From the NCBI RefSeq assembly GCF_900091585.1, contig NZ_FMHT01000003.1, positions 2,657,501-2,721,500 of the forward strand: a stretch of 64,000 nt of DNA. Direction: 5' to 3'. The translations under genes were made by a program, and so were the position numbers. Shown in pieces: positions 44,525 to 53,543 of the stretch (within the stretch, counting starts at the first letter, position 1; the number at the start of each line of letters is the position of its first letter). The notes under the pieces were generated by a model. The model had not been told where the DNA came from. It searched no databases and was given only the letters and a program-made list of their open reading frames with translations. Source of the stretch: Micromonospora nigra. Lineage in GTDB: Bacteria > Actinomycetota > Actinomycetes > Mycobacteriales > Micromonosporaceae.

Positions 44525-45332
44525 CCACGCCGAGGCCGGCCGGCGGTACCGCTTCGACACCTTCCGCACCGCGCTGCTCCTCGACGACCTCACCTTCGGC
44601 CCGGACGCGCCCGGACCCGGCGACCCCGTACCCGCCTTCGACCTGCCTGTCGTCGGCGGCGGCCGGGTGCGCAGCGACGACCTCGGCCCCCACCCCGTGC
44701 TGCTCGTCTTCGGCTCCCGCACCTGCCCCGTCACCGAGAGCGCCGGCCCGGTGCTGCGCAGCCTGCACGCCGAGTACGGCGACCGGGTGCGGTTCGTGCT
44801 GGTGAACACCCGGGAGGCCCATCCCGGCGACACCATCGGCCAGCCCCGCACCCCGGCCGAGAAGTGGCGGCACGCCGAGAACCTGCGCCGGCACCACCGG
44901 CTGCCGTTCGAGGTGGCGACCGACGACATCGACGGCACCCTGCACCGCGCCGTCAGTCCCAAACCGAACTCCGCGTACCTGCTCGACCCCGACGGCGTGA
45001 TCCGCTTCCGGGCACACTGGGCCAACGACGAGCGCGGCCTACGTGCCGCGCTGGCCGATCTGACGGCGGGCCGGCGGCCGAGGCGCGGGCGCAGCCGGGC
45101 CATGGTCGGGCCGCTGCTGCGCGCGGTCGGCCACCTGCCCGGCGTGGTCCGTGCCGCCGGAGCCAAGGTGGAGCGCGACGTCTGGCTCGCCGCGCCCCCG
45201 CTCGCCCTGCTCGGGCGACTCTCCGTCCTGTTCGGCCGGCTACCTCACGACCGGCGCGGCAGCGCCGCCGCGATCGCCCTCGGTGTCGTCGGGGTGCTGA
45301 CGCTCGCCCTGGCGCTCACGGCGACAAGGTGA
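44514..45332 (+). CDS. thioredoxin-fold protein related to iodothyronine-deiodinase/AhpC-TSA family
   Basis: A 272-residue protein (up to 293 if translation begins at the first repeat). Residues 25-200 have a thioredoxin-like fold: PVPAFDLPVVGGGRV, then HPVLLVFGSRTCPVTESAGPVL with a single Cys in the peroxiredoxin/deiodinase active-site position, VRFVLVNTREAHPGD, and a conserved EKWRHAENLRRHHRLPFEVATDDIDG stretch, which is typical of deiodinase-like bacterial proteins. A C-terminal extension ends in a hydrophobic helix (residues 250-270) that may anchor it in the membrane. ATG 44514 with GGAGGTTCCC before it is preferred. A TetR operator lies upstream. Ends 2 bp from the convergent acyl-CoA dehydrogenase gene. 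Confidence 0.82.
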   Translation: MTQTHAEAGRRYRFDTFRTALLLDDLTFGPDAPGPGDPVPAFDLPVVGGGRVRSDDLGPHPVLLVFGSRTCPVTESAGPVLRSLHAEYGDRVRFVLVNTREAHPGDTIGQPRTPAEKWRHAENLRRHHRLPFEVATDDIDGTLHRAVSPKPNSAYLLDPDGVIRFRAHWANDERGLRAALADLTAGRRPRRGRSRAMVGPLLRAVGHLPGVVRAAGAKVERDVWLAAPPLALLGRLSVLFGRLPHDRRGSAAAIALGVVGVLTLALALTATR

Positions 45333-45334
45333 GA

Positions 45335-46513
45335 TCAGCGGAAGGCGGAATGGCCGGTCAGCACCTGCCCGATGATCAGCTGGTGCACCTCGGAGGTGCC
45401 CTCGTAGGTGAGCACGCTCTCGAGGTTCGCCGAGTGCCGCATGATCGGGTAGTCGAGGGTGATCCCGGCCGCGCCGAGGATGGACCGGCACTCGCGGGCG
45501 ATGGCGATGGCCTCCCGCACGCTGTTGAGCTTGCCCAGGCTGACCTGCCGGTGATCGAGGGTGCCCGCGTCCTTCAACGCGGCGAGTTGCAACGCCAGCA
45601 GCATCCCCTTGCCCAGCTCCAACCCCATGTCCGCGATCTTGAGTTGGGTGGCCTGGTAGGCGGCGAGTGGCCGGTCGAAGATCTGGCGACTGCGCGCGTA
45701 CCCGATCGTCGTGTCCAGACAGTCGTGGGCCGCGCCCAGCGCCCCGAACACGATGCCGAAGCGGGCCTCGTTGAGGCACGACAGCGGGCCGGACAGGCCG
45801 GCGGCCTCCGGCAACATCGCGTCGGCGGGCAGCCGCACGTCGTCGAGGACGAGTTCCGAGGTCACCGAGGCGCGCAGGGAGAGCTTGCGGGTGATCTCCG
45901 GGGCGGTGAAGCCGGGGGTGCCCGCGGGGACGACGAAGCCACGGATGCCCTCGTCGGTGCGGGCCCACACCACGGCGACGTCGGCGACGGAACCGTTGGT
46001 GATCCACATCTTGGTGCCGTTCAGCACCCAGTCGCCCCCGTCGCGGCGGGCGCTGGTGCGCATGCCGGCCGGGTCGGAACCGAAATCCGGTTCGGTCAGG
46101 CCGAAGCAGCCGATCGTCTCGCCCGCGGCCATCCGGGGCAGCCACTGCTGCTTCTGTTCCTCGGAGCCGAATCGCCAGATGGCGTACATGGCCAGCGACC
46201 CCTGCACCGAGACCAGGGAGCGCAGCCCCGAGTCGCCCGCCTCCAGCTCGAAACAGGCCAGGCCGTACGCGACCGCGGAGGTGCCCGCGCAGCCGTAGCC
46301 CTCCAGGTGCATGCCGAGCACGCCGAGCTCACCGAGTTCGAGGGCCAACTCCCGGGCGGGCAGGTGACCCTGCTCGTACCAGGTGGCGATGTGTGGGCGG
46401 ATCCGCCGGTCGACGAAGCCGCGGACGGCGGCCTGGAGTTCGCGGGTGTCGTCGTCGACGAGCGCGTCGACGCCGAAGTACGCGAGGGTGGGCGCGGGGG
46501 CGGGCAGGGTCAC
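45335..46513 (-). CDS. acyl-CoA dehydrogenase, glutaryl-CoA-dehydrogenase-like
   Basis: A 392-residue flavoprotein of the acyl-CoA dehydrogenase family. It has the first signature GCFGLTEPDFGSDPAGM (FAD/substrate loop), WVLNGTKMWITNG, the second signature ILGAAGITLDYPIMRH, and the catalytic base Glu371 in YEGTSEVHQLIIGQVLTG. That last segment and HLEGYGCAGTS near the N-terminus resemble glutaryl-CoA dehydrogenases more than short-chain enzymes, but the substrate is not settled. The GTG start overlaps the stop of the 2-hydroxyacid dehydrogenase gene (GTGA). It is the last gene of the five-gene minus operon that starts with the ABC ATPase genes. Confidence 0.93.
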   Translation of the reverse strand: MTLPAPAPTLAYFGVDALVDDDTRELQAAVRGFVDRRIRPHIATWYEQGHLPARELALELGELGVLGMHLEGYGCAGTSAVAYGLACFELEAGDSGLRSLVSVQGSLAMYAIWRFGSEEQKQQWLPRMAAGETIGCFGLTEPDFGSDPAGMRTSARRDGGDWVLNGTKMWITNGSVADVAVVWARTDEGIRGFVVPAGTPGFTAPEITRKLSLRASVTSELVLDDVRLPADAMLPEAAGLSGPLSCLNEARFGIVFGALGAAHDCLDTTIGYARSRQIFDRPLAAYQATQLKIADMGLELGKGMLLALQLAALKDAGTLDHRQVSLGKLNSVREAIAIARECRSILGAAGITLDYPIMRHSANLESVLTYEGTSEVHQLIIGQVLTGHSAFR

Positions 46514-47466
46514 GATTCGTTTCCTTCCGGGGCTTCCAGGTGCGCGATCACGCCACGCGCCACGGCGACGGCCATCGCGTCCAGCGCGTCGTGGGTCATC
46601 GCCGCCATGTGCGGGGTGGCGAAGACCCGAGCATGGTGCAGCAGCGGGTCTTCGGGGTCCGGCGGTTCGGGGTGGAAGACGTCCACCGCGTAGCCCCCGA
46701 GCTGACCGGCGTCGAGCGCGGCGAGCACGGCCGCGCTGTCCACGACACCGGCCCGCGCCGTGTTCACCAGGAGGGCGCCGGGTCGCATCCGGGCGAGGTT
46801 GGCGGCGCCGACGAGCCCGGCGGTCTGCGCGGTCTGGGGCACGTGCAGGCTCACCACGTCGGCGTCGCGCAGGAGTTGGTCGAGGTCGACCAGGCGTACG
46901 CCCTCGGGTGGGGTGGTGACGGCGACGTCGTACCCGATGACCGTCATACCCAGGCCCCGGGCGCGGGCGGCGACGCCTCGGCCGATCGCACCGAGCCCCA
47001 CCAGGCCCAGGGTACGACCGGCCAGCATGGTCCCGGTCAGCCCGGCCGCGACGACCGCGGACGGCAGCGACCGACCGGCTGCGAAGGCACCCTGCCGCAA
47101 CGACGCCGTGGCCAGCGGTGCCTGCCGGGCGAGGGTGAGGGCGGCCAGGATGACGAACTCGGCCACGGATTCGGCGTTGGCGCCGGGCGTGCCGACCACC
47201 CGGATGCCCAGGCGCTCGGCCGCCGCCAGGTCGATGCCGTCCAGCCCGGCGCCGTGCCGGCCGACGACCTTGAGCCGCCGGGCGGCTTCGAGCATGCCGG
47301 CCGTCACCGGTGAGGAGCGCACCACGAGGGCGTCCGCGGTGGGGAGCGGGCCGGCGGCCAGTGCTCCCGGGTCCGTGGCGTGGGCGACGTGCACCTCGCC
47401 GACGCCGCGCAGCAACTCCATGCCGGCCGCCGCGATGGGCTCGGTGAGCAGGATCTTCGGTCTCAT
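46510..47466 (-). CDS. D-2-hydroxyacid dehydrogenase (phosphoglycerate-dehydrogenase-like) 1
   Basis: A 318-residue NAD-dependent D-isomer-specific 2-hydroxyacid dehydrogenase. It has the dinucleotide-binding segment LGLVGLGAIGRGVAARARG, and the catalytic Arg in NTARAG, Glu in HPEPPDPEDPL and His in ATPHMA. No ACT or serine-regulatory domain is present, so it is a short form acting on a small 2-hydroxy/2-oxo acid rather than a full SerA. The ATG is preferred with GAGGAC upstream; a GTG 12 bp earlier overlaps the stop of the aldehyde dehydrogenase gene. It shares the cluster with a second, only distantly similar enzyme at 55948. Confidence 0.92.
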   Translation of the reverse strand: MRPKILLTEPIAAAGMELLRGVGEVHVAHATDPGALAAGPLPTADALVVRSSPVTAGMLEAARRLKVVGRHGAGLDGIDLAAAERLGIRVVGTPGANAESVAEFVILAALTLARQAPLATASLRQGAFAAGRSLPSAVVAAGLTGTMLAGRTLGLVGLGAIGRGVAARARGLGMTVIGYDVAVTTPPEGVRLVDLDQLLRDADVVSLHVPQTAQTAGLVGAANLARMRPGALLVNTARAGVVDSAAVLAALDAGQLGGYAVDVFHPEPPDPEDPLLHHARVFATPHMAAMTHDALDAMAVAVARGVIAHLEAPEGNES

Positions 47467-47474
47467 GTCCGTCC

Positions 47475-48914
47475 TCACCAGCCGGTGTAGCAGGTCACCG
47501 GCACGCAGTAGAAGTCGCGCGCGTAGGTGCCCTGTTCGCGTGGGCCGTGGTTGGAGGCACCGCTGCCGCCGAAGGGCAGGTGCAGTTCCGTCCCGGCGGT
47601 GGGCAGGTTGACCGTCACGATGCCGGCGCGGGCGTCCCGCTTGAACCGTTCGGCTGCCGACAGTGACGTCGTCACGATCCCGGCGGACAACCCGTAGCGG
47701 GTGTCGTTGGCGACGCCGATGGACTCTTCCAGGTCGTCGACCCGGATCACACAGGACACCGGGCCGAAGATCTCCTCCCGGGCCAGCCGCATGTCGTTGC
47801 GCGCGTCGGCGAAGAGGGTGGGCCGCATGAACTGGCCCTCGTCGGGCCGGTGCGCCCCACCGGCCACCACGGTCGCGCCCTCGTCCAGCCCGATCCGGAC
47901 GTAGTCGAGGTTCTGGGCCAACTGCTCCGGGCTGACCACGGGCCCCACCTCGCTGAGCGGGTCGAGCGGGTCCCCGACCCGCAGCGCGTCGGCCGCCGCG
48001 GCCAGCGCCTCGACGAACCGGTCGTGGATGCCCGCCTGCACGATCAGCCGGCTCGACGCGGTGCAGCGCTGGCCGCTGCTGAAGAAGCTGCCGTCCAGGG
48101 CGCAACGCACCGCCACCTCCAGGTCGGCGTCGTCGAGCACCACGAGCGGGTTCTTGCCGCCCATCTCCAGTTGGAACCGCTTGTTGCCGTGGGCGAGGCA
48201 CTGCTGCGCGACGTGGGTTCCGGTGCGGGTGCTCCCGGTGAAGGAGATGCCGTCGATCCCGGTCGAGGTCAGCAGTTCCTCGCCGACCACGCCACCTGCC
48301 CCCATGACGAGGTTGAAGACGCCGGGCGGCAGCCCGGACCCGGCGATGATGCGGGCGAGTTCCCCGGCCGAGGCGGTGACCAGTTCGGCCGGCTTGAGCA
48401 CGACCGCGTTGCCGTAGGCGAGCGCGGGCGCGATCTTCCACGCCGGTATCGCCAGCGGGTAGTTCCACGGCGTGATGACGCCGACGACGCCCAGCGGCCT
48501 GCGCCGTACCTCGGCGTGCACCCCCTGGCGGGTGGACGAGTAGACCTCGCCCTGCGGTTGCAGGAGCTGGTGGGCGTAGTACCGGAAGGTCTGACCGGCC
48601 CGGGTGACCTCCCCCCGCGCCTCGCTGAGCAGCTTGCCCTCCTCCCGAGAGAGCAGGACGGCGAGTTCCTCGGTACGTCGCAGGATGGCGGCACCGATGT
48701 GGTCCAGGATCTCCATCCGGTCCCCGACGGGCCGGTTCGCCCAGCCGGGCTGGGCGGAGCGGGCGGCCTCGATCGCCGCGCGCACCGTTTCCCGACCGGC
48801 GTGGGCGTACTCGCTGACGACCTCGCCGGGGCGCGCGGGGTTGACGTTCGGCCGCCGTTCCCCGTCGACCCACTGCCCGTCGACGAGATTGCGGTGGTAC
48901 GGCACCGGCGTCAC
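47475..48914 (-). CDS. aldehyde dehydrogenase, ketoglutarate-semialdehyde-dehydrogenase-like
   Basis: A 479-residue NAD(P)-dependent aldehyde dehydrogenase. It has the cofactor-binding GVVGVITPWNYPLAIPAWK, the catalytic Glu in FQLEMGGKNPLVV, and the nucleophile Cys in SSGQRCTASSR, with EEIFGPV further on. The GQRCTASSR segment is characteristic of 2-oxoglutarate-semialdehyde dehydrogenases of sugar-acid and hydroxyproline catabolism, so a 2-oxo-semialdehyde substrate is suggested. The GTG start overlaps the stop of the ABC ATPase gene (GTGA). It is expressed with a peptide-type transporter and a 2-hydroxyacid dehydrogenase, consistent with oxidising an intermediate of the imported compound. 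Confidence 0.93.
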   Translation of the reverse strand: MTPVPYHRNLVDGQWVDGERRPNVNPARPGEVVSEYAHAGRETVRAAIEAARSAQPGWANRPVGDRMEILDHIGAAILRRTEELAVLLSREEGKLLSEARGEVTRAGQTFRYYAHQLLQPQGEVYSSTRQGVHAEVRRRPLGVVGVITPWNYPLAIPAWKIAPALAYGNAVVLKPAELVTASAGELARIIAGSGLPPGVFNLVMGAGGVVGEELLTSTGIDGISFTGSTRTGTHVAQQCLAHGNKRFQLEMGGKNPLVVLDDADLEVAVRCALDGSFFSSGQRCTASSRLIVQAGIHDRFVEALAAAADALRVGDPLDPLSEVGPVVSPEQLAQNLDYVRIGLDEGATVVAGGAHRPDEGQFMRPTLFADARNDMRLAREEIFGPVSCVIRVDDLEESIGVANDTRYGLSAGIVTTSLSAAERFKRDARAGIVTVNLPTAGTELHLPFGGSGASNHGPREQGTYARDFYCVPVTCYTGW

Positions 48915-49957
48915 GTCCGACCACCGGCTGCGGCGACGACCGGCTGGTCCTGCGGACCGGGGCCCTCGGGGAAGTGGCAGGCGACCTGGTGGCCGGTACC
49001 GGCCGAGGCCAGCGGCGGCTCCTGCACCGCACAGATGTCCTGCGCCTTCCAGCACCGGGTACGGAACCGGCACCCGCTGGGCGGGCTGAGCGGGCTCGGC
49101 ACGTCTCCGGTGAGGATGAGCCGCCTGCGCTCGGTCTCGACCAGTGGATCGGGGATCGGCACCGCCGACAGCAGTGCCTTCGTGTAGGGGTGCTGCGGCT
49201 GGCGGTACATGTCCTCGCACTCGCCGACCTCCACGACGGTGCCCAGGTACATGACGGCGATGCGGTCGCAGAGGTGGCGTACGACGGCCAGGTCGTGCGC
49301 GATGAACATCATCGTCAGGCCCAGGTCCTCCTGCAACTGCGCGAGCAGGTTGACGATCTGCGCCTGCACCGAGACGTCCAGCGCGGACACCGGCTCGTCG
49401 GCGACGATGAACTCCGGGTTGCTGACCAGGGCCCGCGCGATGCCCACCCGCTGGCGCTGGCCGCCGGAGAACTCGTGTGGATAGCGGTCGTGCCACCGGG
49501 CGCTGAGCCCGACCATCTGCATGGTTTCGAGTGCCTTGTTCCGGCGCCCGGCTGCGGACAGGTCCGAGTGGACCAGCAGCGGCTCCTCGATCAGTTCGCC
49601 GATCGACATGCGCGGGTTCAGCGAGGCGAACGGATCCTGGAAGATCATCTGCATCCGGCGGCGCATCGCCCGCATCCGGCCCCGGCCCAGCGTGGTCAGT
49701 TCGGTGCCGTCGAAGGTCACCGTTCCGCTGCTGGGCTTGATGAGCTGGAGGATCGCGCGCCCGGTGGTGGACTTGCCGCAGCCGGATTCGCCCACCACCC
49801 CGATGATCTCGCCGCGTCGGATGTCGAGGTCCACTCCGGACACGGCGCGCAGCCGGGCCGACCGGAGCGAACCCGGCACCGGCACCTTGAAGTCGACCGC
49901 CAGGTCGCGCACCCGCAGCAGGGACTGGTCCGGTGTGGTGGCAGGGGCTTGGGACAT
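48911..49957 (-). CDS. dppF: peptide/nickel-type ABC transporter ATPase (DppF-like)
   Basis: A 348-residue ABC ATPase. It has Walker [10 protein letters not shown], the Q-loop FQDPFASLNPRM, the signature SGGQRQRVGIARAL, Walker B IVADEPVSALD, the H-loop IAHDLAVV, and the C-terminal oligopeptide-ABC extension with a Cys-containing motif (CRFRTRCWKAQDIC). It pairs with the ATPase just upstream; the stop/start is TGATG with GGAGGAGAGC before it. With the permeases at 51675 and 52612 and the binding protein at 58074 it makes a complete importer spread over three transcripts. Confidence 0.95.
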   Translation of the reverse strand: MSQAPATTPDQSLLRVRDLAVDFKVPVPGSLRSARLRAVSGVDLDIRRGEIIGVVGESGCGKSTTGRAILQLIKPSSGTVTFDGTELTTLGRGRMRAMRRRMQMIFQDPFASLNPRMSIGELIEEPLLVHSDLSAAGRRNKALETMQMVGLSARWHDRYPHEFSGGQRQRVGIARALVSNPEFIVADEPVSALDVSVQAQIVNLLAQLQEDLGLTMMFIAHDLAVVRHLCDRIAVMYLGTVVEVGECEDMYRQPQHPYTKALLSAVPIPDPLVETERRRLILTGDVPSPLSPPSGCRFRTRCWKAQDICAVQEPPLASAGTGHQVACHFPEGPGPQDQPVVAAAGGRT

Positions 49958-51000
49958 CAGCTCTCCTCCGTCGCAAGGTCGGCGTGCCGGTCCTGGACGG
50001 TGAGCCATCCGCCCTGGTCGGTGGGGCGCATGCCCCAGCACCGGGTCAGCTGGCCCCGCGTCGGCGTCTCGCAGGTGGAGATCAACTGGGGGGCACTGTC
50101 CTGGCAGGTGGTGCGGGCGTGTACGCAGCGGGGGGCGAACCGGCACCCGTCCGGCAGCTCCGACAGTTCCGGCGGGCGGCCGGCGATGGGCCGCAGCCGG
50201 CCGCCACGGACGAGGTCGAGCCGGGGCACCGAACCCAGCAGCCCCCAGGTGTAGGGCATCTGCGGGCGGTGGAACAGGTCGACCGTCTCGGCCCGCTCGA
50301 CGATCTGGCCGGCGTACATCACGTTGACGCGTTCCGCCATGCCCGCGACGACCCCGAGGTCGTGGGTGATGAACAGGACGGCGGTCCGGGTCTGCTGGGC
50401 CAGATCGCGGAGCAGCTCCAGGATCTGCGCCTGGATGGTGACGTCGAGCGCGGTGGTGATCTCGTCGGCGAGGATCAGCCGGGGGTTGCAGGAGAGCGCC
50501 ATCGCGATCATCACGCGTTGCCGCATGCCCCCGGAGAGCTGGTGCGGATAGGAGCCCAGGCGGGTCTCCGCCGCCGGGATGCGCACCATGTCCAGCAGCT
50601 CGATCGCCCGTGCCCGGGCGGCCCGGCGGTTCATCCCGAGGTGCATCCGCAGGGCCTCGGTGAGCTGCCTGCCCACGGTCAGCACCGGATTCAGCGAGGT
50701 CATCGGGTCCTGGAAGATCATCGCGATGCCCTTGCCGCGTACGGCCCGCAGCTCGCGGGGCCGCAGGCGCAGCAGGTCCCGGCCCTCGAAGAGCACCTGC
50801 CCGCCGGTCACCTGCCCGGCCGGCGGAACGATCAGGCCCATGATGGACTGCGCCGTGGCGGACTTGCCACAGCCGGACTCTCCCACCAGCGCGACCATCT
50901 CGCCCGCGTCGACGGTGAAGGAGACACCGTCCACAGCGGTCACCGAACCGCGCGCAGCGCGGAATTCGGTACGCAGGTCCCGCACCTCCAACAGAGCCAT
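49957..51000 (-). CDS. dppD: peptide/nickel-type ABC transporter ATPase (DppD-like) with variant Walker B
   Basis: A 347-residue ABC ATPase. It has Walker [10 protein letters not shown] (Lys46), the Q-loop [12 protein letters not shown], the signature [15 protein letters not shown], the H-loop ITHDLGVV, and the C-terminal oligopeptide-ABC domain with [10 protein letters not shown]...C. Walker B reads [10 protein letters not shown]: Ile181 replaces the Pro usual in DEPTTALD, while the catalytic Glu180 remains. First gene of the minus operon; its promoter region, shared with the divergent Lrp gene, carries two 13-bp palindromes. Confidence 0.95.
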   Translation of the reverse strand: MALLEVRDLRTEFRAARGSVTAVDGVSFTVDAGEMVALVGESGCGKSATAQSIMGLIVPPAGQVTGGQVLFEGRDLLRLRPRELRAVRGKGIAMIFQDPMTSLNPVLTVGRQLTEALRMHLGMNRRAARARAIELLDMVRIPAAETRLGSYPHQLSGGMRQRVMIAMALSCNPRLILADEITTALDVTIQAQILELLRDLAQQTRTAVLFITHDLGVVAGMAERVNVMYAGQIVERAETVDLFHRPQMPYTWGLLGSVPRLDLVRGGRLRPIAGRPPELSELPDGCRFAPRCVHARTTCQDSAPQLISTCETPTRGQLTRCWGMRPTDQGGWLTVQDRHADLATEES

Positions 51001-51059
51001 CGATCCTCCTCAAGCTAGACTGCCGACCGCCGCCATTCGTCAACCGGGAGTGTTGCACA

Positions 51060-51072
51060 GACGATGTTCGTC
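51060..51072. promoter_or_regulatory. Lrp/AsnC-type palindrome, site 1
   Basis: gacgatgttcgtc, a 13-bp imperfect palindrome in the 122-bp spacer between dppD (minus) and the Lrp-family gene (plus). It matches sites 2 and 3 in both half-sites (GACGA...TCGTC). Confidence 0.65.
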
Positions 51073-51090
51073 GTCTAGGCTCCCGTCAGC

Positions 51091-51103
51091 GACGAATTCC
51101 GTC
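51091..51103. promoter_or_regulatory. Lrp/AsnC-type palindrome, site 2
   Basis: gacgaattccgtc, a second palindrome of the same type 31 bp (three helical turns) from site 1 and 20 bp before the Lrp-family start codon, so both would lie on the same face of the DNA. Confidence 0.65.
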
Positions 51104-51122
51104 ATCTAGGAGTTGGAGCAAG

Positions 51123-51653
51123 ATGGCTTCGAAGAGCTCGATCGAAAAAGATCGCAGCATCATCCGGGAACTCGTCAAGGACCCGAGGCAGACAAATGTC
51201 GCGCTGGCGGCAAAGGTCGGCCTTTCCGAAGGTTCCGTCCGGCGACGGATGGAACGGCTCATCACCGAAGGGCAGTTGCAGTTCGCTGCGATCCCCAGCG
51301 CCGCCTTCATGGGGCGGCCGGTGCACACACTCTTCGAGATCCAGAGCGCGCCCGGAGCCACGGAGCAGCTCATCGACAAGCTCGCCGGCATGCCGGAGAT
51401 CTCGTACGTGTACCACGTGACCGGGCAGTTCGACATCATCGCCGTCGGCTACTTCGCCTCCAGCAACGCCATGCGCCAGTTCTGGACCGAGCGGCTCGGT
51501 CACCTCGACGGGGTGATGGAGAGCCGGTCGGTCATGGTGCTGCGGGTCGCCAAGCGCGCGCACGAGTGGGCGCGCGACATCGCCGTCACCGGTGACGAGG
51601 ATCCCGCCTGGGAGGCGGACCGCGAACTCGGCGTACTCGGCTCCACAACCTGA
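51123..51653 (+). CDS. Lrp/AsnC-family transcriptional regulator
   Basis: A 176-residue regulator. The N-terminal winged HTH (residues 7-60: DRSIIRELVKDPRQTNVALAAKVGLSEGSVRRRMERLI) is followed by a RAM/AsnC ligand-binding domain (SYVYHVTGQFDIIAVGYF, then a strand with SRSVMVLRV). Lrp-family proteins usually sense amino acids or related small molecules and bind palindromic sites near the genes they control. It is first in the transcript with the two permease genes and the fused E1 gene, divergent from the ATPase operon. Three near-identical palindromes in the cluster are its likely binding sites. Confidence 0.94.
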   Translation: MASKSSIEKDRSIIRELVKDPRQTNVALAAKVGLSEGSVRRRMERLITEGQLQFAAIPSAAFMGRPVHTLFEIQSAPGATEQLIDKLAGMPEISYVYHVTGQFDIIAVGYFASSNAMRQFWTERLGHLDGVMESRSVMVLRVAKRAHEWARDIAVTGDEDPAWEADRELGVLGSTT

Positions 51654-51674
51654 TCGGACCGGGAGAGACAAGCA

Positions 51675-52622
51675 ATGCTGCGCATCACGCTGACCCGCCT
51701 GTTATCCGTTGTTCCGGTCCTGCTCGGGATCTCGGTGATCTCGTTCCTGGTGATCCGCATGATCCCCGGCGACGTGATCAGCTCGATCATGGGCCAGGAC
51801 TTCGGCGACCCCGCGATCGAAGCGGAGATGCGCCGCTACTTCGGGCTCGACGTGCCCGTGTACGAGCAGTTCGTCCGGTGGTTCGGTGCCCTCCTCCAGG
51901 GTGACCTCGGCACCTCGATGCGGACCGGGCAGCCGGTGCTCGAAGAGATCATGCAGCGCTTCCCCGCCACCCTGCTGCTCGCGGTGTCGGCGCTGCTGGT
52001 CTCGATCCTCATCTCGATCCCGCTCGGCGTGCTCAGCGCCACCAAGCGCAACGGTCTGCTCGACGCGAGCACCCGGGTCGCCTCGCTGATCGGGCTGTCC
52101 CTGCCCAACTTCTGGCTGGGCATCCTGCTGGTGTACGTCTTCTCGGTCTCGCTGGGCTGGCTGCCGTCACAGGGCGCGGGGGAGGGTGAGGGCTTCGTGG
52201 GAAGCCTGAAGTACCTCGTCCTCCCCTCGGTGACCCTCGGCGCCAGCCTGGCGGCGATCAGCATGCGGATGACCCGGTCGAGCATGCTGGAGGTGCTCAA
52301 CCAGGACTACGTGCGCACCGCCCGCGCCAAGGGGCTGGGTGAACGCGCCGTCATGGTCCGCCACGCGCTGCGCAACTCGCTGATCCCGGTGGTGACCGTC
52401 CTGGGCATCCAGGCGGGTGCGCTGCTGGGCGGCACCGTCATCGTGGAGCAGGTCTTCGCGTGGCCGGGGCTCGGCACGATGGTCATCCGCGGGATCAGCC
52501 AGCGCGACTACCCGGTCGTCCAGGGCACTCTGCTCTTCCTGGCCCTCTTCTACGTCGTCGTCAACTTCCTCGTCGACCTCATCTACACCTACCTGGATCC
52601 GAGGCTGCGCAGTGGTCACTGA
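51675..52622 (+). CDS. dppB: peptide/nickel-type ABC permease (DppB-like)
   Basis: A 315-residue permease of the oligopeptide/dipeptide class with about six transmembrane helices. It has the EAA-type loop RTARAKGLGERAVMVRHALRNS, and the usual start LLSVVPVLLGISVISFLVIRMIPGD is present. GGGAGAG lies about 8 nt before the ATG. It follows the Lrp gene by 21 bp, and its last 11 bp overlap the start of the second permease gene. It would form the membrane channel with DppC, powered by the two ATPases encoded divergently. Confidence 0.95.
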   Translation: MLRITLTRLLSVVPVLLGISVISFLVIRMIPGDVISSIMGQDFGDPAIEAEMRRYFGLDVPVYEQFVRWFGALLQGDLGTSMRTGQPVLEEIMQRFPATLLLAVSALLVSILISIPLGVLSATKRNGLLDASTRVASLIGLSLPNFWLGILLVYVFSVSLGWLPSQGAGEGEGFVGSLKYLVLPSVTLGASLAAISMRMTRSSMLEVLNQDYVRTARAKGLGERAVMVRHALRNSLIPVVTVLGIQAGALLGGTVIVEQVFAWPGLGTMVIRGISQRDYPVVQGTLLFLALFYVVVNFLVDLIYTYLDPRLRSGH

Positions 52623-53523
52623 AAACGTCTCCAGCCCTCCTCGTCCCGAGCAGTCGGCCCCCTCCACCGCGACGGGACGTCGTGGCCTCCAACTCCTGCG
52701 GCTGATGGTGCGGGACCGGGTCGGCGCGATCGGCCTGGTCATCGTGCTGCTCATGACCGCCGCCGCGGCGCTCGCCCCGCTCATCGCCCCCTACGACCCG
52801 ACCGCGATGTCCAGCCAGCGACTCGCCCCGCCCGGCGGCGACTTCCTGCTCGGCGCCGACGAGGCCGGCCGCGACCTGCTCAGCCGGGCGCTGTACGGCG
52901 CACGCACCTCGTTGACCGTCAGCCTGATCGTGGTGACCTGCGCCGGGGCCATCGGCGTCCTGCTGGGGCTGCTCGCCGGCTTCTTCCGGGGGGCGATCGA
53001 CGCGGTCATCACCCCGGCCACCGACATCATGTTCTCGTTCCCCACCCTGCTGCTGGCCCTCGCGGTGGTGGCCGCCCGCGGTCCCGGCACGGAGAACCTG
53101 ATCCTGGCCCTGGTCATCGTCTTCATCCCCAGCTTCGCCCGGATCGTGCGCGGCACCGCCCTGTCGGTACGCAGGGAGCCGTACGTGGAGTCCGGTCGGG
53201 CGGTCGGGCTGAGCAACACCCGGCTCATCCTCAAGTACATCCTGCCCAACTCGGTCGCCCCGATCGCGGTGCAGTTCACCACGAGCCTCGCCTACGCGAT
53301 CCTGATCGAGGCGTCCCTGGGCTACCTCGGCCTCGGCGTGCAGCCGCCACAGCCGTCCTGGGGCTCGATGCTCTCCAGCGGCAAGTCCTTCATGGAGATC
53401 TCGATCTGGCCGTCGGTCGTGCCCGGGGTCTGCATCATGATCGCCGTCCTCGGTTTCAACCTGTTGGGTGACACCCTCCGCGACGTTCTGGACCCGCGGC
53501 TGCGGGGCAGATCCGATCGCTGA
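52612..53523 (+). CDS. dppC: peptide/nickel-type ABC permease (DppC-like)
   Basis: A 303-residue permease with an N-terminal cytoplasmic tail, a helix near residue 40, the LLGADEAGRDLLSRALYGARTS motif characteristic of DppC/OppC proteins, and the EAA loop SGRAVGLSNTRLILKYILPNS. The GTG start overlaps the 3' end of dppB by 11 bp; an open frame extending further upstream is a shadow of dppB. Partner of DppB. Confidence 0.95.
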   Translation: MVTENVSSPPRPEQSAPSTATGRRGLQLLRLMVRDRVGAIGLVIVLLMTAAAALAPLIAPYDPTAMSSQRLAPPGGDFLLGADEAGRDLLSRALYGARTSLTVSLIVVTCAGAIGVLLGLLAGFFRGAIDAVITPATDIMFSFPTLLLALAVVAARGPGTENLILALVIVFIPSFARIVRGTALSVRREPYVESGRAVGLSNTRLILKYILPNSVAPIAVQFTTSLAYAILIEASLGYLGLGVQPPQPSWGSMLSSGKSFMEISIWPSVVPGVCIMIAVLGFNLLGDTLRDVLDPRLRGRSDR

Positions 53524-53543
53524 CCCGCAAGGAGCACACGCAC

